The notes beneath the pieces are model-generated. The model searched no databases, had not been told where the DNA came from, and saw only the letters and a program-made list of their open reading frames with translations. Shown here piece after piece: positions 33,290 through 43,629 of a stretch of 50,406 nt of DNA (position 1 is the first letter of the stretch; each line of letters starts with the position of its first letter). The stretch is from Brevibacterium sp. 239c (GTDB taxonomy: Bacteria; Actinomycetota; Actinomycetes; Actinomycetales; Brevibacteriaceae), in assembly GCF_900169365.1 (NCBI RefSeq), contig NZ_FXZH01000027.1:1-50406 (forward strand), given 5' to 3'. The translations under genes and the position numbers were made by a program.

Positions 33290-34021
33290 TCAGCGTCCGC
33301 GCATCGCTTTGTGGTTCGGGCGAGCCTTGTTCGGATCGATGCCCTTCGGGATGGGGGGACGGGTGCCCTGGGTGCCGAGAGCGGCAAGGCGATTACGTAC
33401 AGCCAGCACTTCGGTCTTGTTGAGCTTGCGAGGAAGCTTCTGGACTGCCGGAACAACCTGTTTCATCTTCAGCTGGCCTTCCTCATTGCCGCCCTGGAAA
33501 GTATGCACCGGGACGGTGGGCAGGATGCGCTCATGGCGCTTCTTCTCCTTGGCCAGCAGTTTCGCGCTGCGGCCCTTCGAACCTTCGCTGAGGAGCACGA
33601 CTCCGGCACGACCAGTGGAGCGGAAGACGAGGTCGCGGCTCTTCGGGTCGATGGCGATGGGCTTGTCGTCCATCAGGTAGCCGCGGCGAGCGGTGTTGAG
33701 GACGGCACCGAAGGCTCCCGGCTGTCCCTCCATCTGTGCGAAGGCAGCCGTCTCAGCGAATCTGCCGAGCATGAACATGCCCAGCAGAAGACCCACCATG
33801 AAGCCGAGGATCGTGGTGAAGACCGCGCCGCCGAACAGAAGCCCGGCCAACAGGCCCAGCAACGTGCAGCCGAGAATGGCGGCAGCTAACAGCCACGGTG
33901 TGGCCTTATTGTGCTTGGCCGACAGTTCGTAGACCTGCTTCATCTGCGCCAGGCGGCCCGGCTTCTTGTTCGGATCCTTGGGCTTCCGGCGGAAAAGTCC
34001 CTTGCGCGGTTCTTCGCTCAT
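33290..34021 (-). CDS. DUF4191 family membrane protein
   Basis: A 243-residue protein with a basic N-terminus (LFRRKPKDPNKKPGRLAQMK), two membrane segments at about residues 44-65 and 68-88 (LLAAAILGCTLLGLLAGLLF and TTILGFMVGLLLGMFMLG), and a cytoplasmic C-terminal half with FRSTGRAGVVLLSEGS. This is the actinobacterial DUF4191 family, nearly always beside lipA. Its function is unknown. It ends in a very basic tail (NKARPNHKAMRGR). It lies 55 bases downstream of lipA on the same strand and is probably in the lipB-lipA transcript. Confidence 0.9.
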   Translation of the reverse strand: MSEEPRKGLFRRKPKDPNKKPGRLAQMKQVYELSAKHNKATPWLLAAAILGCTLLGLLAGLLFGGAVFTTILGFMVGLLLGMFMLGRFAETAAFAQMEGQPGAFGAVLNTARRGYLMDDKPIAIDPKSRDLVFRSTGRAGVVLLSEGSKGRSAKLLAKEKKRHERILPTVPVHTFQGGNEEGQLKMKQVVPAVQKLPRKLNKTEVLAVRNRLAALGTQGTRPPIPKGIDPNKARPNHKAMRGR

Positions 34022-34076
34022 GCTCTCACTTGCTCTTGAATGACGTATCGACGTCGAGGCCGGGCCCCGAACGCTC

Positions 34077-35129
34077 TCATTGCTCAGCAGTCAAGTCTAC
34101 CTCTTCGCCCGGGCCGAATGTATCCACAACGGCCTGAGCCTCCTGCTTGGCGGGGGTGTGCTTGTCAAGGTGGGAGAGATGAGTGGGTATCTGCTCGCCT
34201 CGATGGCGCATGGCCGTCGCCCACAGGCGACCGGCACGGTAGGAAGAACGGACCAGGGGACCGGACATGACGCCCGAGAAGCCGATGTCCTCCGCTGCGT
34301 CACGCAGCATCACGAAGTCGGCCGGTTTGACCCACCGAGTCACGGGGTGGTGCCGCGGTGAGGGCCTCAGGTACTGATTGATCGTGATGAGATCGCAACC
34401 TGCTTCGTGGAGATCGCGCAGTGTTGCGATGATCTCGTCGTTGGTCTCACCCATGCCCAGCATCAGATTCGACTTCGTGATGAGGCCCGCGTCGCGCGCC
34501 TGGGTGATCACGGACAGAGAACGTTCGTAGCGGAAGGCGGGACGGATGCGCTTGAAGATGCGGGGAACCGTCTCAACGTTGTGAGCCAGCACCTCCGGAC
34601 GCGAGGAGAAGACCTCGGCCAGCTGATCCGGCTCTGCATTGAAGTCGGGGATGAGGAGTTCTACACCCGTACCGCTGCCATCTGAGTAGTCGAGATTGTG
34701 GATCTGACGCACGGTCTCTGCGTAGAGCCAGGCACCGCCGTCGTCGAGATCGTCGCGGGCCACACCGGTGATAGTCGAGTAGCGCAACCCCATGTCCTGC
34801 ACAGAGTCGGCCACACGGCGAGGTTCATCGGCATCGAAGTCGGCAGGCTTTCCGGTGTCGATCTGGCAGAAGTCACAGCGCCTCGTGCACTGTTCGCCGC
34901 CGATGAGGAAGGTCGCTTCGCGGTCTTCCCAGCATTCGAAGATATTGGGGCAGCCGGCTTCCTCGCAGACCGTGTGCAGCTCCTGCTTACGCACCAGTGA
35001 CTTCAGGGAAGTGTATTCGGGGCCGATATGGGCTTTTGCTTTGATCCAAGCAGGCTTGTCCTCGATCGGCGTTTCTGAGTTCCGTGCCTCGACACGGAGC
35101 ATGCGGCGGCCTTCTGGCGCTATCGTCAC
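34077..35129 (-). CDS. lipA: Lipoyl synthase
   Basis: A 350-residue radical-SAM enzyme that inserts two sulfurs into octanoyl groups on E2 and GcvH-type proteins. The auxiliary cluster cysteines are in [20 protein letters not shown] (C-x4-C-x5-C). The radical-SAM motif is [11 protein letters not shown]. Later blocks [20 protein letters not shown] and [14 protein letters not shown] and the C-terminal RSSYRAG are as in the family. The frame is open to 35189. I chose GTG 35129 with TAGGAG seven bases upstream. lipB ends 11 bases before it. The lipoylated E2 protein SucB is encoded 2.3 kb away on the same strand. Confidence 0.96.
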   Translation of the reverse strand: MTIAPEGRRMLRVEARNSETPIEDKPAWIKAKAHIGPEYTSLKSLVRKQELHTVCEEAGCPNIFECWEDREATFLIGGEQCTRRCDFCQIDTGKPADFDADEPRRVADSVQDMGLRYSTITGVARDDLDDGGAWLYAETVRQIHNLDYSDGSGTGVELLIPDFNAEPDQLAEVFSSRPEVLAHNVETVPRIFKRIRPAFRYERSLSVITQARDAGLITKSNLMLGMGETNDEIIATLRDLHEAGCDLITINQYLRPSPRHHPVTRWVKPADFVMLRDAAEDIGFSGVMSGPLVRSSYRAGRLWATAMRHRGEQIPTHLSHLDKHTPAKQEAQAVVDTFGPGEEVDLTAEQ

Positions 35130-35139
35130 GTCAATTCTC

Positions 35140-35778
35140 CTAGGCTGTGATGTGGTTGTGCAGGATCTCGTCAAGGCGGGCAGCGACATCTTCAGGAGTC
35201 ACGCTGCGGCCGAGTTCGGCACTCATGGTCGTTGTGTCGGCGTCCGTGATCCCGCAGGCGATGATCGATTCGTAGGCGCCGAGGTCGTTGCTGCAGTTCA
35301 GGGCCAGACCGTGCATGGTCACACCTTCGTGGATGCGGATGCCGATCGCGCCGATTTTCCGGTCGCGGCGGGTGCCGTCACCGAGTATCCAGACACCTGC
35401 GCGTCCCTCGATGGTGGTGGCTGCGATGTCGTACTCGGCGAGGAGCTCGATCATGGAGTCCTCGAGCTGCGAGACGAAGAGCTTGACCTCTTTGGTGTCA
35501 TTGAGCTTGTACACGAGGTAGGCCACCAGCTGCCCAGGGCCATGCCAAGTGATCTTCCCGCCACGATCGACGTCGACGACTTCGGTGCCATCGGTGGGCC
35601 GCTCATGGTCTTCCGTGCGTTTGCCGGCAGTGTAGACCGGCGGGTGTTCGAGCAGGAGAATCGTTGAGTCACGATCCTCAGCGAGCACTTCTTCGTGATA
35701 TTTCTTCTGCAAGTCCCAGGTTCGCAGGTAATCCGAATATACGGGTGCGAAACCCAGCGTTTCTGTGACCAGAGGCAT
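35140..35778 (-). CDS. lipB: Lipoyl(octanoyl) transferase
   Basis: A 212-residue LipB. It has [40 protein letters not shown] (conserved R-G-G-x-x-T-x-H-x-P-G-Q), [20 protein letters not shown] with the catalytic Lys, and [11 protein letters not shown] with the catalytic Cys. It moves octanoate from acyl-carrier protein to the lipoyl domain, the step before LipA. It is the first gene of the lipB-lipA-DUF4191 unit. Its promoter lies in the 178-base gap shared with the divergent membrane protein at 35957. Confidence 0.95.
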   Translation of the reverse strand: MPLVTETLGFAPVYSDYLRTWDLQKKYHEEVLAEDRDSTILLLEHPPVYTAGKRTEDHERPTDGTEVVDVDRGGKITWHGPGQLVAYLVYKLNDTKEVKLFVSQLEDSMIELLAEYDIAATTIEGRAGVWILGDGTRRDRKIGAIGIRIHEGVTMHGLALNCSNDLGAYESIIACGITDADTTTMSAELGRSVTPEDVAARLDEILHNHITA

Positions 35779-35956
35779 GGCACAAGACTATGTCTCTTGT
35801 AGCAGGGGTTCAATTTCATCGAAGATGAGCCTCGACACCTTCGAGTACCGCCCGACTCTTGACTTATGATCCACCATCAAACACTATTAAACCAGAGCAA
35901 GACTCCCTAAACAGCACCTATGCGGTTAAAGGATCCACCGACGGAGATGACGAACA

Positions 35957-37420
35957 ATGACGTGGGAACTCCAAGCACCGGTCTCTGATGACATTCACCG
36001 ACTCGTGAACGATCAGGGCCAGACGATCTGGGGAGTCGACCACCAGGGCTTCGATACAGATCACCCGGAAGCACTTGGAGTTGCCGACGTGGATCTGCCG
36101 TCCGGCTCCACATCTCTGCTTCTCGTCGAACCACTCGCCGGCGGTCTCGTCCTCGACGCTGTCCGTTCCTACCAGGGACTGGTGGAAGGGGAATTGTGCA
36201 CCCTCTTCCTCGGCATCGTCGAGGAACTGTGGGGGAGCACCGATGCGCAATCACGGCTCTGCCTTGAAAGCATCGGACTCGATGCCGAAGGACGTCCGCG
36301 GATCATTCCCGGTATCAGCCGGACGTCGCCTGCCTCGGCTCGATTCGCGATCGGAGAGATGATCTATCACGCCGCGCATGGCCGCCCCTGGGCACAGAGT
36401 CCCTTGCCCGTGCGAATCGCACTTCCCGGGTGCTCGCAGCCGTTGCAGACACTTGTAGAACAGCTGCTGGATGATTCGACACCACCTTCCAGTCTCCACG
36501 ACACCCTCGCCGAGGTGAGCGCGACCTTGCGTCGAAGCGGGACGCCAAGTGCCCTCCCGCTCCTGCCCGCCGAACGCGATCTCGACCCGGGGCAGGCCCT
36601 GACGGCTCGGCTGCGAGCTGTCAAGCCATCCATCGTCGCAGGATCTCCCGAGCCGGCAGAGGCTGCCCGGCCTGCTGAGAGCACCGGTGCAGCAGCCCGC
36701 CTACGGGCCGCCAGTCGAGACGGTGGCGTCAGCCGGCAACGCGGCAGACGCCGTCAGGTACCTCGTCGAAACCGGGGGACTGCGTCGCTGCGGAATCGAC
36801 TGTCCTCGTGGGTGGCAGGGGGTGGGGAGGGGTTTCTGGGTCGGTTGCCGCTTCGCAGCCGGCGGCCCCGGAAGCGATCGACTGGGCCCCGTACTTGGGT
36901 TCTCCTTGCCGTGATCATGACGATCATCGGAGGTGCTGTGATGGTCAGATCGTGGAGTTCGGGGAACAGCACTGCCTCGGTGAGTTCGGCAGAAGATGCG
37001 AGTCCGAGCGCGAGCGAGACTCCTTCCCGGAACAGCGACGACTCCCAGGCCAATGTCGAGGAGATGTCGGAGAGCCAGATCTTTGCGCTGTTGGATGATC
37101 TCTGCCGGAAGCGTTCTGAGGCATTGAGCGCCGGCGACGATCAGGCACTGGCCGCATTGACAGTCCCAGACTCTTCGGCCGCTGCAGCCGATGAACTGCT
37201 CGACCTAGACACCTTCGTGGGAAATGACTACACGATCGAATTGAACGATCCGGTGATCAGCGAGCAGACACACCGCCACATCCTCGTTGAGGCCCAGATG
37301 TCGACGAGCGTGAAGACAGAGGGGGACGAGTCAGGGTTCGCTCCCGCCCATGTCGAGTTCGAGCTGGCACCCCATGATGGCGCCTGGAGAGTTCTGGCTG
37401 TCACGCAGATCAACCGTTGA
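35957..37420 (+). CDS. Membrane protein with degenerate kinase-like N-terminus and external NTF2-like C-terminus
   Basis: A 487-residue protein I cannot assign to a named family. Residues about 1-150 resemble an actinobacterial protein-kinase fold without catalytic residues. SLLLVEPLAGGLVLDAVRSY and LFLGIVEELWGSTDAQSRLC recall the hinge and helix E, but no HRD, DFG or glycine loop exists. SARFAIGEMIYHAAHGRPW recalls the usual kinase helix F. A basic linker follows (about 255-310, RQRGRRRQVPRRN), then one membrane segment (about 317-337, TWVLLAVIMTIIGGAVMV), a Ser-rich stalk and a C-terminal domain (about 375-487) with LDDLCRKRSEALSAGDDQAL and FELAPHDGAWRVLAVTQINR, an NTF2-like pattern. It faces outward at its C-terminus. 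It lies between lipB and sucB, divergent from the one and convergent with the other. Confidence 0.6.
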   Translation: MTWELQAPVSDDIHRLVNDQGQTIWGVDHQGFDTDHPEALGVADVDLPSGSTSLLLVEPLAGGLVLDAVRSYQGLVEGELCTLFLGIVEELWGSTDAQSRLCLESIGLDAEGRPRIIPGISRTSPASARFAIGEMIYHAAHGRPWAQSPLPVRIALPGCSQPLQTLVEQLLDDSTPPSSLHDTLAEVSATLRRSGTPSALPLLPAERDLDPGQALTARLRAVKPSIVAGSPEPAEAARPAESTGAAARLRAASRDGGVSRQRGRRRQVPRRNRGTASLRNRLSSWVAGGGEGFLGRLPLRSRRPRKRSTGPRTWVLLAVIMTIIGGAVMVRSWSSGNSTASVSSAEDASPSASETPSRNSDDSQANVEEMSESQIFALLDDLCRKRSEALSAGDDQALAALTVPDSSAAAADELLDLDTFVGNDYTIELNDPVISEQTHRHILVEAQMSTSVKTEGDESGFAPAHVEFELAPHDGAWRVLAVTQINR

Positions 37421-37428
37421 GGGGATGA

Positions 37429-37460
37429 GAAAGGCCGGCCACATCAGTGACCGGCCTTTC
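37429..37460. terminator. Bidirectional terminator between the kinase-like membrane protein and sucB
   Basis: Arms GAAAGGCCGG and CCGGCCTTTC around a 12-base loop. On the plus strand it ends CCTTTC, and on the minus strand the same holds by symmetry. Confidence 0.8.
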
Positions 37461-37472
37461 AGCTGAAACGAA

Positions 37473-39308
37473 TCAGAGATCGAGATCCGCTTCGAAGTTT
37501 CCTTCTTCGAGACGGGCCTTGATCGTCTGCAGGAAACGTCCTGCATCCGCGCCGTCAACCAACTGGTGGTTGTAGGTCAGCGGCAGGTAGACCATGTCAC
37601 GGATGGCGATCGATTCCTCGCCGTCCTCGGTCTTGACGACGATCGGGCGGCGCACGATCGTGCCGGTGCCCAGAATGCCCATCTGCGGCTGATTGATGAT
37701 CGGAGTGTCGAACAGAGCACCCACCGAACCGATGTTGGTGATGGTGAACGTTCCGCCCGAGAGCTCATCAGGCATGATCTTGTTGTTGCGAGTCCGATCC
37801 GCGACATCGTCGATGGCCTTCGAGATGCCGGCGATGCTCAGATCCCCGGCGTCCTTGATCACAGGCACGAGGAGTCCGCGTGGGGTGTCCACTGCGATCG
37901 CCAGATGCTCGTGGTCGAAGTACGTGATCTCCTGGGAATCCAGATCGTACTGTGCGTTGACCTTCGGGTGCTGCTTGAGCGCTTCGACGACGGCCTTGCC
38001 GAAGAACGGCAGGTAGGTCAGCTTCGAGCCGTGTTTGGACTGGAAGGCGTCCTTGTTGGCCTTGCGCAGCTTCACGACACGAGTCATATCGACCTCGACG
38101 ACCTGAGTCAGCTGAGCCGATACGTCGAGAGACTCGCTCATCCTCTTGGCGATCGTCTGTCGGATGCGCGAAGCCTTCTCCGTGGTGCCGCGCAGCTTCG
38201 CAGCCTCTTCGGGAATCTCGAGCTTGAACGGTGCCTTCGCACCGCCGGCTGCCGGAGCAGCAGATCCCGACGAGGTGGAAGAACGGTCGGCGGCTGCGGC
38301 CATGACATCCTGCTTGCGGATGCGTCCGCCCACTCCGGTTCCGGTCACCGAGCTCAGGTCGACGCCCTCGTCGCGTGCCAATCGGCGCACGAGTGGAGTC
38401 ACATATGCGGCATTTTCACCGACCGTGTCAGCGGCCGCTGGTGCGGGTGCGGAACCCTGCGAGCCTGACTGCTTCTCGGCTGGCTCTGACGCAGCCGGGG
38501 CAGGGGTCTCCTGCTTCGGTGTTTCTTCGGCAGCTGTAGACTTCTTGTCCACAGCGGGTGCCTCTTCCTTGGCCGGCTCCTCTTCCTTGGCAGGCTCCTC
38601 TTCTTCAGCAGGCTCCTCGGCGGGAGCTTCCACTGCAGCAGCGGAAGACTCTGCCTCGTCCGATCCGGAACCGACGCGAGCCAGAGGCGCGCCGACCTCA
38701 ACGGTCTCGTCCTCTTCTGCCAGGTGTGCCTGAACGGTTCCCGCCACGGGGGAGGGCACCTCGGTGTCGACCTTGTCGGTGGACACCTCGAGAAGTGGTT
38801 CGTCGACCTCAACCTCTTCGCCGACGTCCTTCAGCCAGCGAGTCACGGTACCTTCGGTCACGGACTCACCGAGGGCAGGCATTGTGATCTCTGTGCCTTC
38901 GCCTCCGGAACCGGATGAGGCTGGAGCATCGGCTTCCGATTCGTCGGCTGAGTCCGAGGACGCTTCCTCGGACTCTTCGGCCGCTGCGGGCTCGGATTCT
39001 TCGGCTGGTTCAGAGGTGTCCTCGTCAGAGGAGTCGTCTGCGTCGGCGGACTCTGCGGAGTCGGATCCGCTGCCGTCGCCGATGTAGGCCAGATCTCCGC
39101 CGACTTCGACGACGTCGTCTTCGTCAGCCAGGATCTTCTCCAGGACACCCGCGTAGGGGCTGGGAATCTCTGTGTCGACCTTGTCAGTCGACACCTCGAG
39201 CAACGGCTCGTCTACTTCGATTTCTTCGCCGACCTCTTTGAGCCAGCGGGTGACTGTTCCTTCGGTCACCGACTCACCGAGAGCCGGCATCTGCACGGAA
39301 TTCGACAT
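37473..39308 (-). CDS. sucB: 2-oxo acid dehydrogenase E2 (dihydrolipoamide acyltransferase, SucB type)
   Basis: A 611-residue E2 with two lipoyl domains (about residues 1-78 and 140-217), each with the lipoylated Lys in [10 protein letters not shown]. Both are followed by acidic Ala/Pro/Glu linkers. A peripheral subunit-binding domain follows ([20 protein letters not shown], about 303-335), then the catalytic domain ending [18 protein letters not shown] (catalytic His, Asp). In actinobacteria this gene serves pyruvate dehydrogenase and, with the E1 protein OdhA/Kgd, the 2-oxoglutarate complex. The exact assignment is not certain here. It lies 20 bases downstream of lpd on the same strand. LipA/LipB next door provide its cofactor. 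Confidence 0.92.
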   Translation of the reverse strand: MSNSVQMPALGESVTEGTVTRWLKEVGEEIEVDEPLLEVSTDKVDTEIPSPYAGVLEKILADEDDVVEVGGDLAYIGDGSGSDSAESADADDSSDEDTSEPAEESEPAAAEESEEASSDSADESEADAPASSGSGGEGTEITMPALGESVTEGTVTRWLKDVGEEVEVDEPLLEVSTDKVDTEVPSPVAGTVQAHLAEEDETVEVGAPLARVGSGSDEAESSAAAVEAPAEEPAEEEEPAKEEEPAKEEAPAVDKKSTAAEETPKQETPAPAASEPAEKQSGSQGSAPAPAAADTVGENAAYVTPLVRRLARDEGVDLSSVTGTGVGGRIRKQDVMAAAADRSSTSSGSAAPAAGGAKAPFKLEIPEEAAKLRGTTEKASRIRQTIAKRMSESLDVSAQLTQVVEVDMTRVVKLRKANKDAFQSKHGSKLTYLPFFGKAVVEALKQHPKVNAQYDLDSQEITYFDHEHLAIAVDTPRGLLVPVIKDAGDLSIAGISKAIDDVADRTRNNKIMPDELSGGTFTITNIGSVGALFDTPIINQPQMGILGTGTIVRRPIVVKTEDGEESIAIRDMVYLPLTYNHQLVDGADAGRFLQTIKARLEEGNFEADLDL

Positions 39309-39328
39309 GTCTTTCGTCTCCTCGGATC

Positions 39329-40717
39329 TTAAGAGTGGAAGTGCAGGGGTTTGCCAGCGAGGGCCAGGTGGGCCTCGCCGAGTGCTTCATTCTGTGTCGG
39401 GTGAGCGTGAATGAGTTGCGCAACTTCCTCTGGGAATGCCTCCCAGTTGACGATCAGTTGGGCTTCGCCGGCCTGCTCGCTCAGTCGAGCGCCGATGCCG
39501 TGGACGCCGACAACAGGTCCGTCCTTCTCACGGATGACCTTGATCAGACCGCTGGTGTTCAGAATCACGGACTTACCGTTTCCGCCCAGGTTGTATTCGA
39601 TGGATTCGACGCTGTCGGCTCCATACTGCTCTTCGGCCTGCTTGGACGAGAGTCCGACCGAGAAGATCTCGGGTTCGCAGTAGGTCACGCGAGGGATGCC
39701 TGATTCCAGAACAGGAACCGGGTTCAGCCCTGCGATCTCCTCGGCGATGAAGATTCCCTGGCCGAAGGCGCGGTGAGCCAGCTGCAGTCCGGGAACGATA
39801 TCGCCGCACGCATAGATGTTGCCGACGCCGGTGTGGAGACGTTCGTTGGCGAGGACGAAACCACGGTCCATCGGGACGCCCTGGTCTTCGAAGCCGAAGC
39901 CTTCGGTGACCGGGCCACGGCCGACGGCAACGAGGAGGTACTCAGCCTCGAGGACCGAACCGTCTTCGAGAGTCACCTTGACTCCGTCAGCAGTCTCCTC
40001 GACGCCCTTGAACATGGTGCCGAGCTTGAAGCCGATCTTGCGCTTCTTGAAGGCCCGTTCGAGGTTCTTCGAGATGGTCTCGTCCTCGTTGGCAACGAGG
40101 TGCTTGAGTCCTTCGACGATGGTGACCTTGGCACCGAACGACGACCACACACTGGCGAACTCGACGCCGATGACGCCGCCGCCCAGAACGATCGCCGAAC
40201 CGGGGACCTTGTCGAGCTCGAGAGCCTCGGTGCTGGTGATGACACGCTCAGTGATGTCGAGACCGATGGTCTTCGACGTCGAACCGGTGGACAGGAGGAC
40301 GTTGGTGCCGGTGACGGTGTGCTTGCCGTCTTCACCGTCAACCTCGACGGTGTCCTTACCTGTCAGTTTGCCGGTGCCGAAGTACGTGTCGATTCCACGC
40401 GCCTTCACCAGCCCCTGCAGGCCCTTGTAATTGCGAGAAATGACATTGTCTTTGTAGTCGAGAACTTTCTCGATGTCGATTCCCTTGAATTCGACCTCAA
40501 TGCCGAAGTTCGACGATTCCTTTGCCGTCTCGGCGACCTCTGCAGCGTGCAGAAGCGCCTTCGTCGGAACACAACCGCGGTGCAAGCATGTGCCGCCAAC
40601 CTTGTCGCGTTCGATCAAAGCAACCTTCATGTCGAGCTCTGCAGCGCGCAGTGCGGCAGCGTAGCCGCCGGTTCCGCCGCCCAGAACGACAAGGTCGTAG
40701 GTCAATGAGTCACTCAC
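39329..40717 (-). CDS. lpdA: Dihydrolipoyl dehydrogenase (E3)
   Basis: A 462-residue flavoprotein. [20 protein letters not shown] binds [23 protein letters not shown] has the redox-active Cys pair, [20 protein letters not shown] binds [23 protein letters not shown] lies near the dimer interface, and [15 protein letters not shown] carries the C-terminal His-Glu base. It reoxidises the lipoyl groups of E2. The start is GTG 40717. It forms a two-gene unit with sucB downstream. Confidence 0.95.
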   Translation of the reverse strand: MSDSLTYDLVVLGGGTGGYAAALRAAELDMKVALIERDKVGGTCLHRGCVPTKALLHAAEVAETAKESSNFGIEVEFKGIDIEKVLDYKDNVISRNYKGLQGLVKARGIDTYFGTGKLTGKDTVEVDGEDGKHTVTGTNVLLSTGSTSKTIGLDITERVITSTEALELDKVPGSAIVLGGGVIGVEFASVWSSFGAKVTIVEGLKHLVANEDETISKNLERAFKKRKIGFKLGTMFKGVEETADGVKVTLEDGSVLEAEYLLVAVGRGPVTEGFGFEDQGVPMDRGFVLANERLHTGVGNIYACGDIVPGLQLAHRAFGQGIFIAEEIAGLNPVPVLESGIPRVTYCEPEIFSVGLSSKQAEEQYGADSVESIEYNLGGNGKSVILNTSGLIKVIREKDGPVVGVHGIGARLSEQAGEAQLIVNWEAFPEEVAQLIHAHPTQNEALGEAHLALAGKPLHFHS

Positions 40718-40869
40718 GGATTACTCCTCGTAGCTGTGAATAAGCCTGCCGTACGCAGCTTTCCTTCTATCTTTCCACTTTTCTCGCCAAGGGCGAAAGC
40801 ACAAACTGTCTGTTTGGACACAGGTGTGGATGATCACGTCCATATCGACAGCGTGTAGAAACTATTTTG

Positions 40870-42360
40870 TCAGTTCACCTGCTTTGCTGCCTCGATGAGA
40901 GTGCGGACCGCCGCGCCCGTGGCGGCGACCGGTGTGTAGCCGAAAGCGGAGCCGGTGTTGAAGCTCGGTCCCGCGATGTCGATGTGTGCCCAGTTGGTGC
41001 CCTCGCTGACGAATTCCTGGAGGAAGGCGCTGGCTGCGAGCATGCCGCCGGGCCGGGGTCCGGAGTTCTTCAGGTCCGCGGCGTTGGAGTCGAAGCCGGA
41101 GAGCATCTCTTCGGGGATGGGCATCGCCCACATCTCCTCGCCGGCGTGGGTCGCCGAGGTTGTGATGAGATTGCGTGCCTCTTCGGCACCCATGACTCCC
41201 GAGGTCCGAGTGCCCAGTGCAACGACCTGCGCACCTGTGAGTGTTGCCACATCGATGAGGAGATCAGGGTTCTCTGCATCGGCGTCTGCCAATGCGTCGG
41301 CGAGGACCAACCGGCCCTCGGCGTCGGTGTTGGTGACTTCCACTGTCTTGCCGCTGCGCATGTGCAGAACGTCGCTGGGGCGTGTCGCCGATGATCCCGG
41401 CATGTTTTCGGCCAAGGGCAACCAGGCGGTCGCCCTGACAGGCAGTCCCAGGTCCGCGATCGCGAACAGAGCCTGGACGACGGCAGCGGCACCGGCCATA
41501 TCGGACTTCATGTCCTCCATGCTCGCAGCGGGTTTGAGGGAGATGCCGCCGGAGTCGAAGGTGATGCCCTTGCCGACGAAGCTGACGTGGCGCTCGGCAC
41601 CTTTCGGGGAGTATTCGACCTTGACCAGGCGCGGTCCGCGGGTCGAGCCCTGTCCGACGCCGATGATGCCTCCGTATCCGCCGGCCTGCAGTTCCTTCTC
41701 GCCGAGCACGCTCACTTTGAGCTTGCGGTCCTTGCCCTGTTCTTTGACGCGCTGGGCGAAGGATTCGGGGTAGAGGTCGAGGGGAGGAGTGTTCACGAGG
41801 TCGCGGGCGCGGTTCGTCGCCGCGGCGATGATCGCACCGTTGGAGTGCGCGGCCGTGTGCTCTTTGCTCTTGGGCCCGAGGATGGTGACGGTGCCGGGAA
41901 CCTTGTCTGCGTCCTGGCTGCGGTAGTCGATGAAGCGGTAGGCGCCGAGTCCAGCACCGATGGTGATGGCTTCGACAGCGTCGGCGGTGAGTGCCGGCAG
42001 GCCCACCGCGATCGAGTCCACACCGTCCAGGGCACGCAGCGCATTGCCTGCACCGCGGCGGAGCACCTCGTGTGACTTCGCTGCGGCGTCGGTGCCGCGA
42101 GCTGTGGCGTCGAAGGCGCCGAGGCCGACCAGGAGGATGCTCGATGCGGAAAAGGCCTTGGGCGCTGCAACACGTGCAGTGGCTCCGGCCTTTCCGGTGA
42201 ATTCGATGGCGCGAACCACGTCTTCGAGAGCGGTGCGTGCGGATTTCGCAGTATCGAGGCCGAGGACCTTGTCCTCAGCTACTCCCAACACCAGAACTGA
42301 AGCGGTGGCTTTCACAAGTGTGGTCGAAGAGTAGTTGGTGGGCGTGGATGCACTGGGCAT
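40870..42360 (-). CDS. pepA: Leucyl aminopeptidase (M17)
   Basis: A 496-residue zinc/manganese aminopeptidase. The N-terminal macro-like domain (about 1-170) is followed by the catalytic domain: VGKGITFDSGGISLKP (metal Lys/Asp), EDMKSDMAGAAAVVQAL and the signature NTDAEGRLVLADAL, then GTNWAHIDIAGPSF. It trims N-terminal residues from peptides in the cytoplasm and usually forms hexamers. I chose ATG 42360 because the frame upstream to 42510 does not resemble the family. It is divergent from pyrD and stands alone. Confidence 0.94.
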   Translation of the reverse strand: MPSASTPTNYSSTTLVKATASVLVLGVAEDKVLGLDTAKSARTALEDVVRAIEFTGKAGATARVAAPKAFSASSILLVGLGAFDATARGTDAAAKSHEVLRRGAGNALRALDGVDSIAVGLPALTADAVEAITIGAGLGAYRFIDYRSQDADKVPGTVTILGPKSKEHTAAHSNGAIIAAATNRARDLVNTPPLDLYPESFAQRVKEQGKDRKLKVSVLGEKELQAGGYGGIIGVGQGSTRGPRLVKVEYSPKGAERHVSFVGKGITFDSGGISLKPAASMEDMKSDMAGAAAVVQALFAIADLGLPVRATAWLPLAENMPGSSATRPSDVLHMRSGKTVEVTNTDAEGRLVLADALADADAENPDLLIDVATLTGAQVVALGTRTSGVMGAEEARNLITTSATHAGEEMWAMPIPEEMLSGFDSNAADLKNSGPRPGGMLAASAFLQEFVSEGTNWAHIDIAGPSFNTGSAFGYTPVAATGAAVRTLIEAAKQVN

Positions 42361-42522
42361 ATATTCCCTTTCATCGTCTTTGAACGTTGAATCGATCCTA
42401 ATGCCATTTCGCGGAGGATGGATAAACTGTGACCATTCGGACCAGGCAAGTGCGTGAATTCCTGGTAGCCGTGGACCGTGCCGTCCTGGGGTCACATCGC
42501 CACCTGACATATTCTGGTGGGT

Positions 42523-43629
42523 GTGTACTCACTTTTCTTCAAACTCTTCTTTGCCCCCATGGACGCCGAACGCGCACATCATGTGTCGTTCACAGCACTG
42601 AAAATCCTCGATTCCATCCCCGGTCTGGGCCGACTGCTCCGGATCGTGCTGGCTCGCGGTACCCGCGATGAGGTCGAAGTGCTGGGCCTGAAGTTTCCCA
42701 ATCGCCTCGGGCTGGCGGCTGGATTCGATAAGAACGGTGAAGGGATTCGCGCTCTGTCGACGATGGGCTTCGGCCACATCGAGGTCGGCACGATCACTGC
42801 TCATGCTCAGCCCGGCAACGAGAAGCCGCGACTGTTCCGTCTGCGCAAGAACATGGCGCTGCTCAACCGGATGGGATTCAACAACCAGGGTGCCCGGCAG
42901 GCCGCCTTCAACATCGAAGAACAGCGGAAGTCCCTTGCCTTTCTGCCCTCGGCACAGCGCCCGATCGTCGGGATCAACATCGGCAAGACTAAGGTCGTCG
43001 AAGCTGCTGACGCCGTCGAGGACTATGCGAGTTCAGCGCGGTTCTGTGCGCCTCTGGCTGATTACCTCGTCATCAATGTCAGCTCGCCGAACACTCCGGG
43101 TCTGCGTGACCTGCAGTCCGTGTCGAGCCTGGAACCCATCATCGACGCGGTGCGCTCTGCCGCCGCCGAGGTGGTCAAGACTGCTCGTTCCACGCTCGGT
43201 CACGTGCCGCTGCTGGTCAAGATCGCACCCGATCTCAATGACGAGGATGTCGCCGAGATCTGTGACCTCGCCATGCGTTCGGGAGTCGATGGACTCATCA
43301 CCACCAACACCACGATCAATCGCGACGTGCTCAACGGCCCGGAAGCGGACTTCGCTCGCGGTCAAGCCGGGGGCATCTCGGGACGACCCTTGGCTGCGCG
43401 GTCGCTGGAAGTCCTTCGTCTGGTCAAGGCCACCGTCGGCGACAACCTCAGCATCATCTCCGTCGGCGGAATATCTGATGCCAATGACATCAGCGCCCGG
43501 CTTGCGGCGGGCGCTGATCTGGTTCAAACCTATTCGGAGATGATCTACTCCGGGCCGTTCTGGCCCGGACGGATCATTCGCGGAGCCCGTTCCCGGACTC
43601 TGCTCACTTCGGGTACTGGCGGCGCTTGA
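42523..43629 (+). CDS. pyrD: Dihydroorotate dehydrogenase (quinone), class 2
   Basis: A 368-residue membrane-associated flavoenzyme of pyrimidine synthesis that oxidises dihydroorotate with menaquinone. The N-terminal helix YSLFFKLFFAPMDAERAHH is the class-2 membrane anchor. NRLGLAAGFDKNGEGI, GFGHIEVGTITAHAQPGNEK, VNVSSPNTPGLRDLQ (catalytic Ser) and NTTINRD with GGISGRP (FMN site) follow. Starts at GTG 42517 and GTG 42523 are both possible. I prefer 42523 because family members begin M-Y-x-L. The last 26 bases overlap the end of the convergent DUF3043 gene. Confidence 0.94.
   Translation: MYSLFFKLFFAPMDAERAHHVSFTALKILDSIPGLGRLLRIVLARGTRDEVEVLGLKFPNRLGLAAGFDKNGEGIRALSTMGFGHIEVGTITAHAQPGNEKPRLFRLRKNMALLNRMGFNNQGARQAAFNIEEQRKSLAFLPSAQRPIVGINIGKTKVVEAADAVEDYASSARFCAPLADYLVINVSSPNTPGLRDLQSVSSLEPIIDAVRSAAAEVVKTARSTLGHVPLLVKIAPDLNDEDVAEICDLAMRSGVDGLITTNTTINRDVLNGPEADFARGQAGGISGRPLAARSLEVLRLVKATVGDNLSIISVGGISDANDISARLAAGADLVQTYSEMIYSGPFWPGRIIRGARSRTLLTSGTGGA

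Noticed and set aside
38146..39241. Long plus-strand frames opposite sucB
   Set aside because: They arise from the low-complexity acidic linkers of the E2 protein read in reverse.
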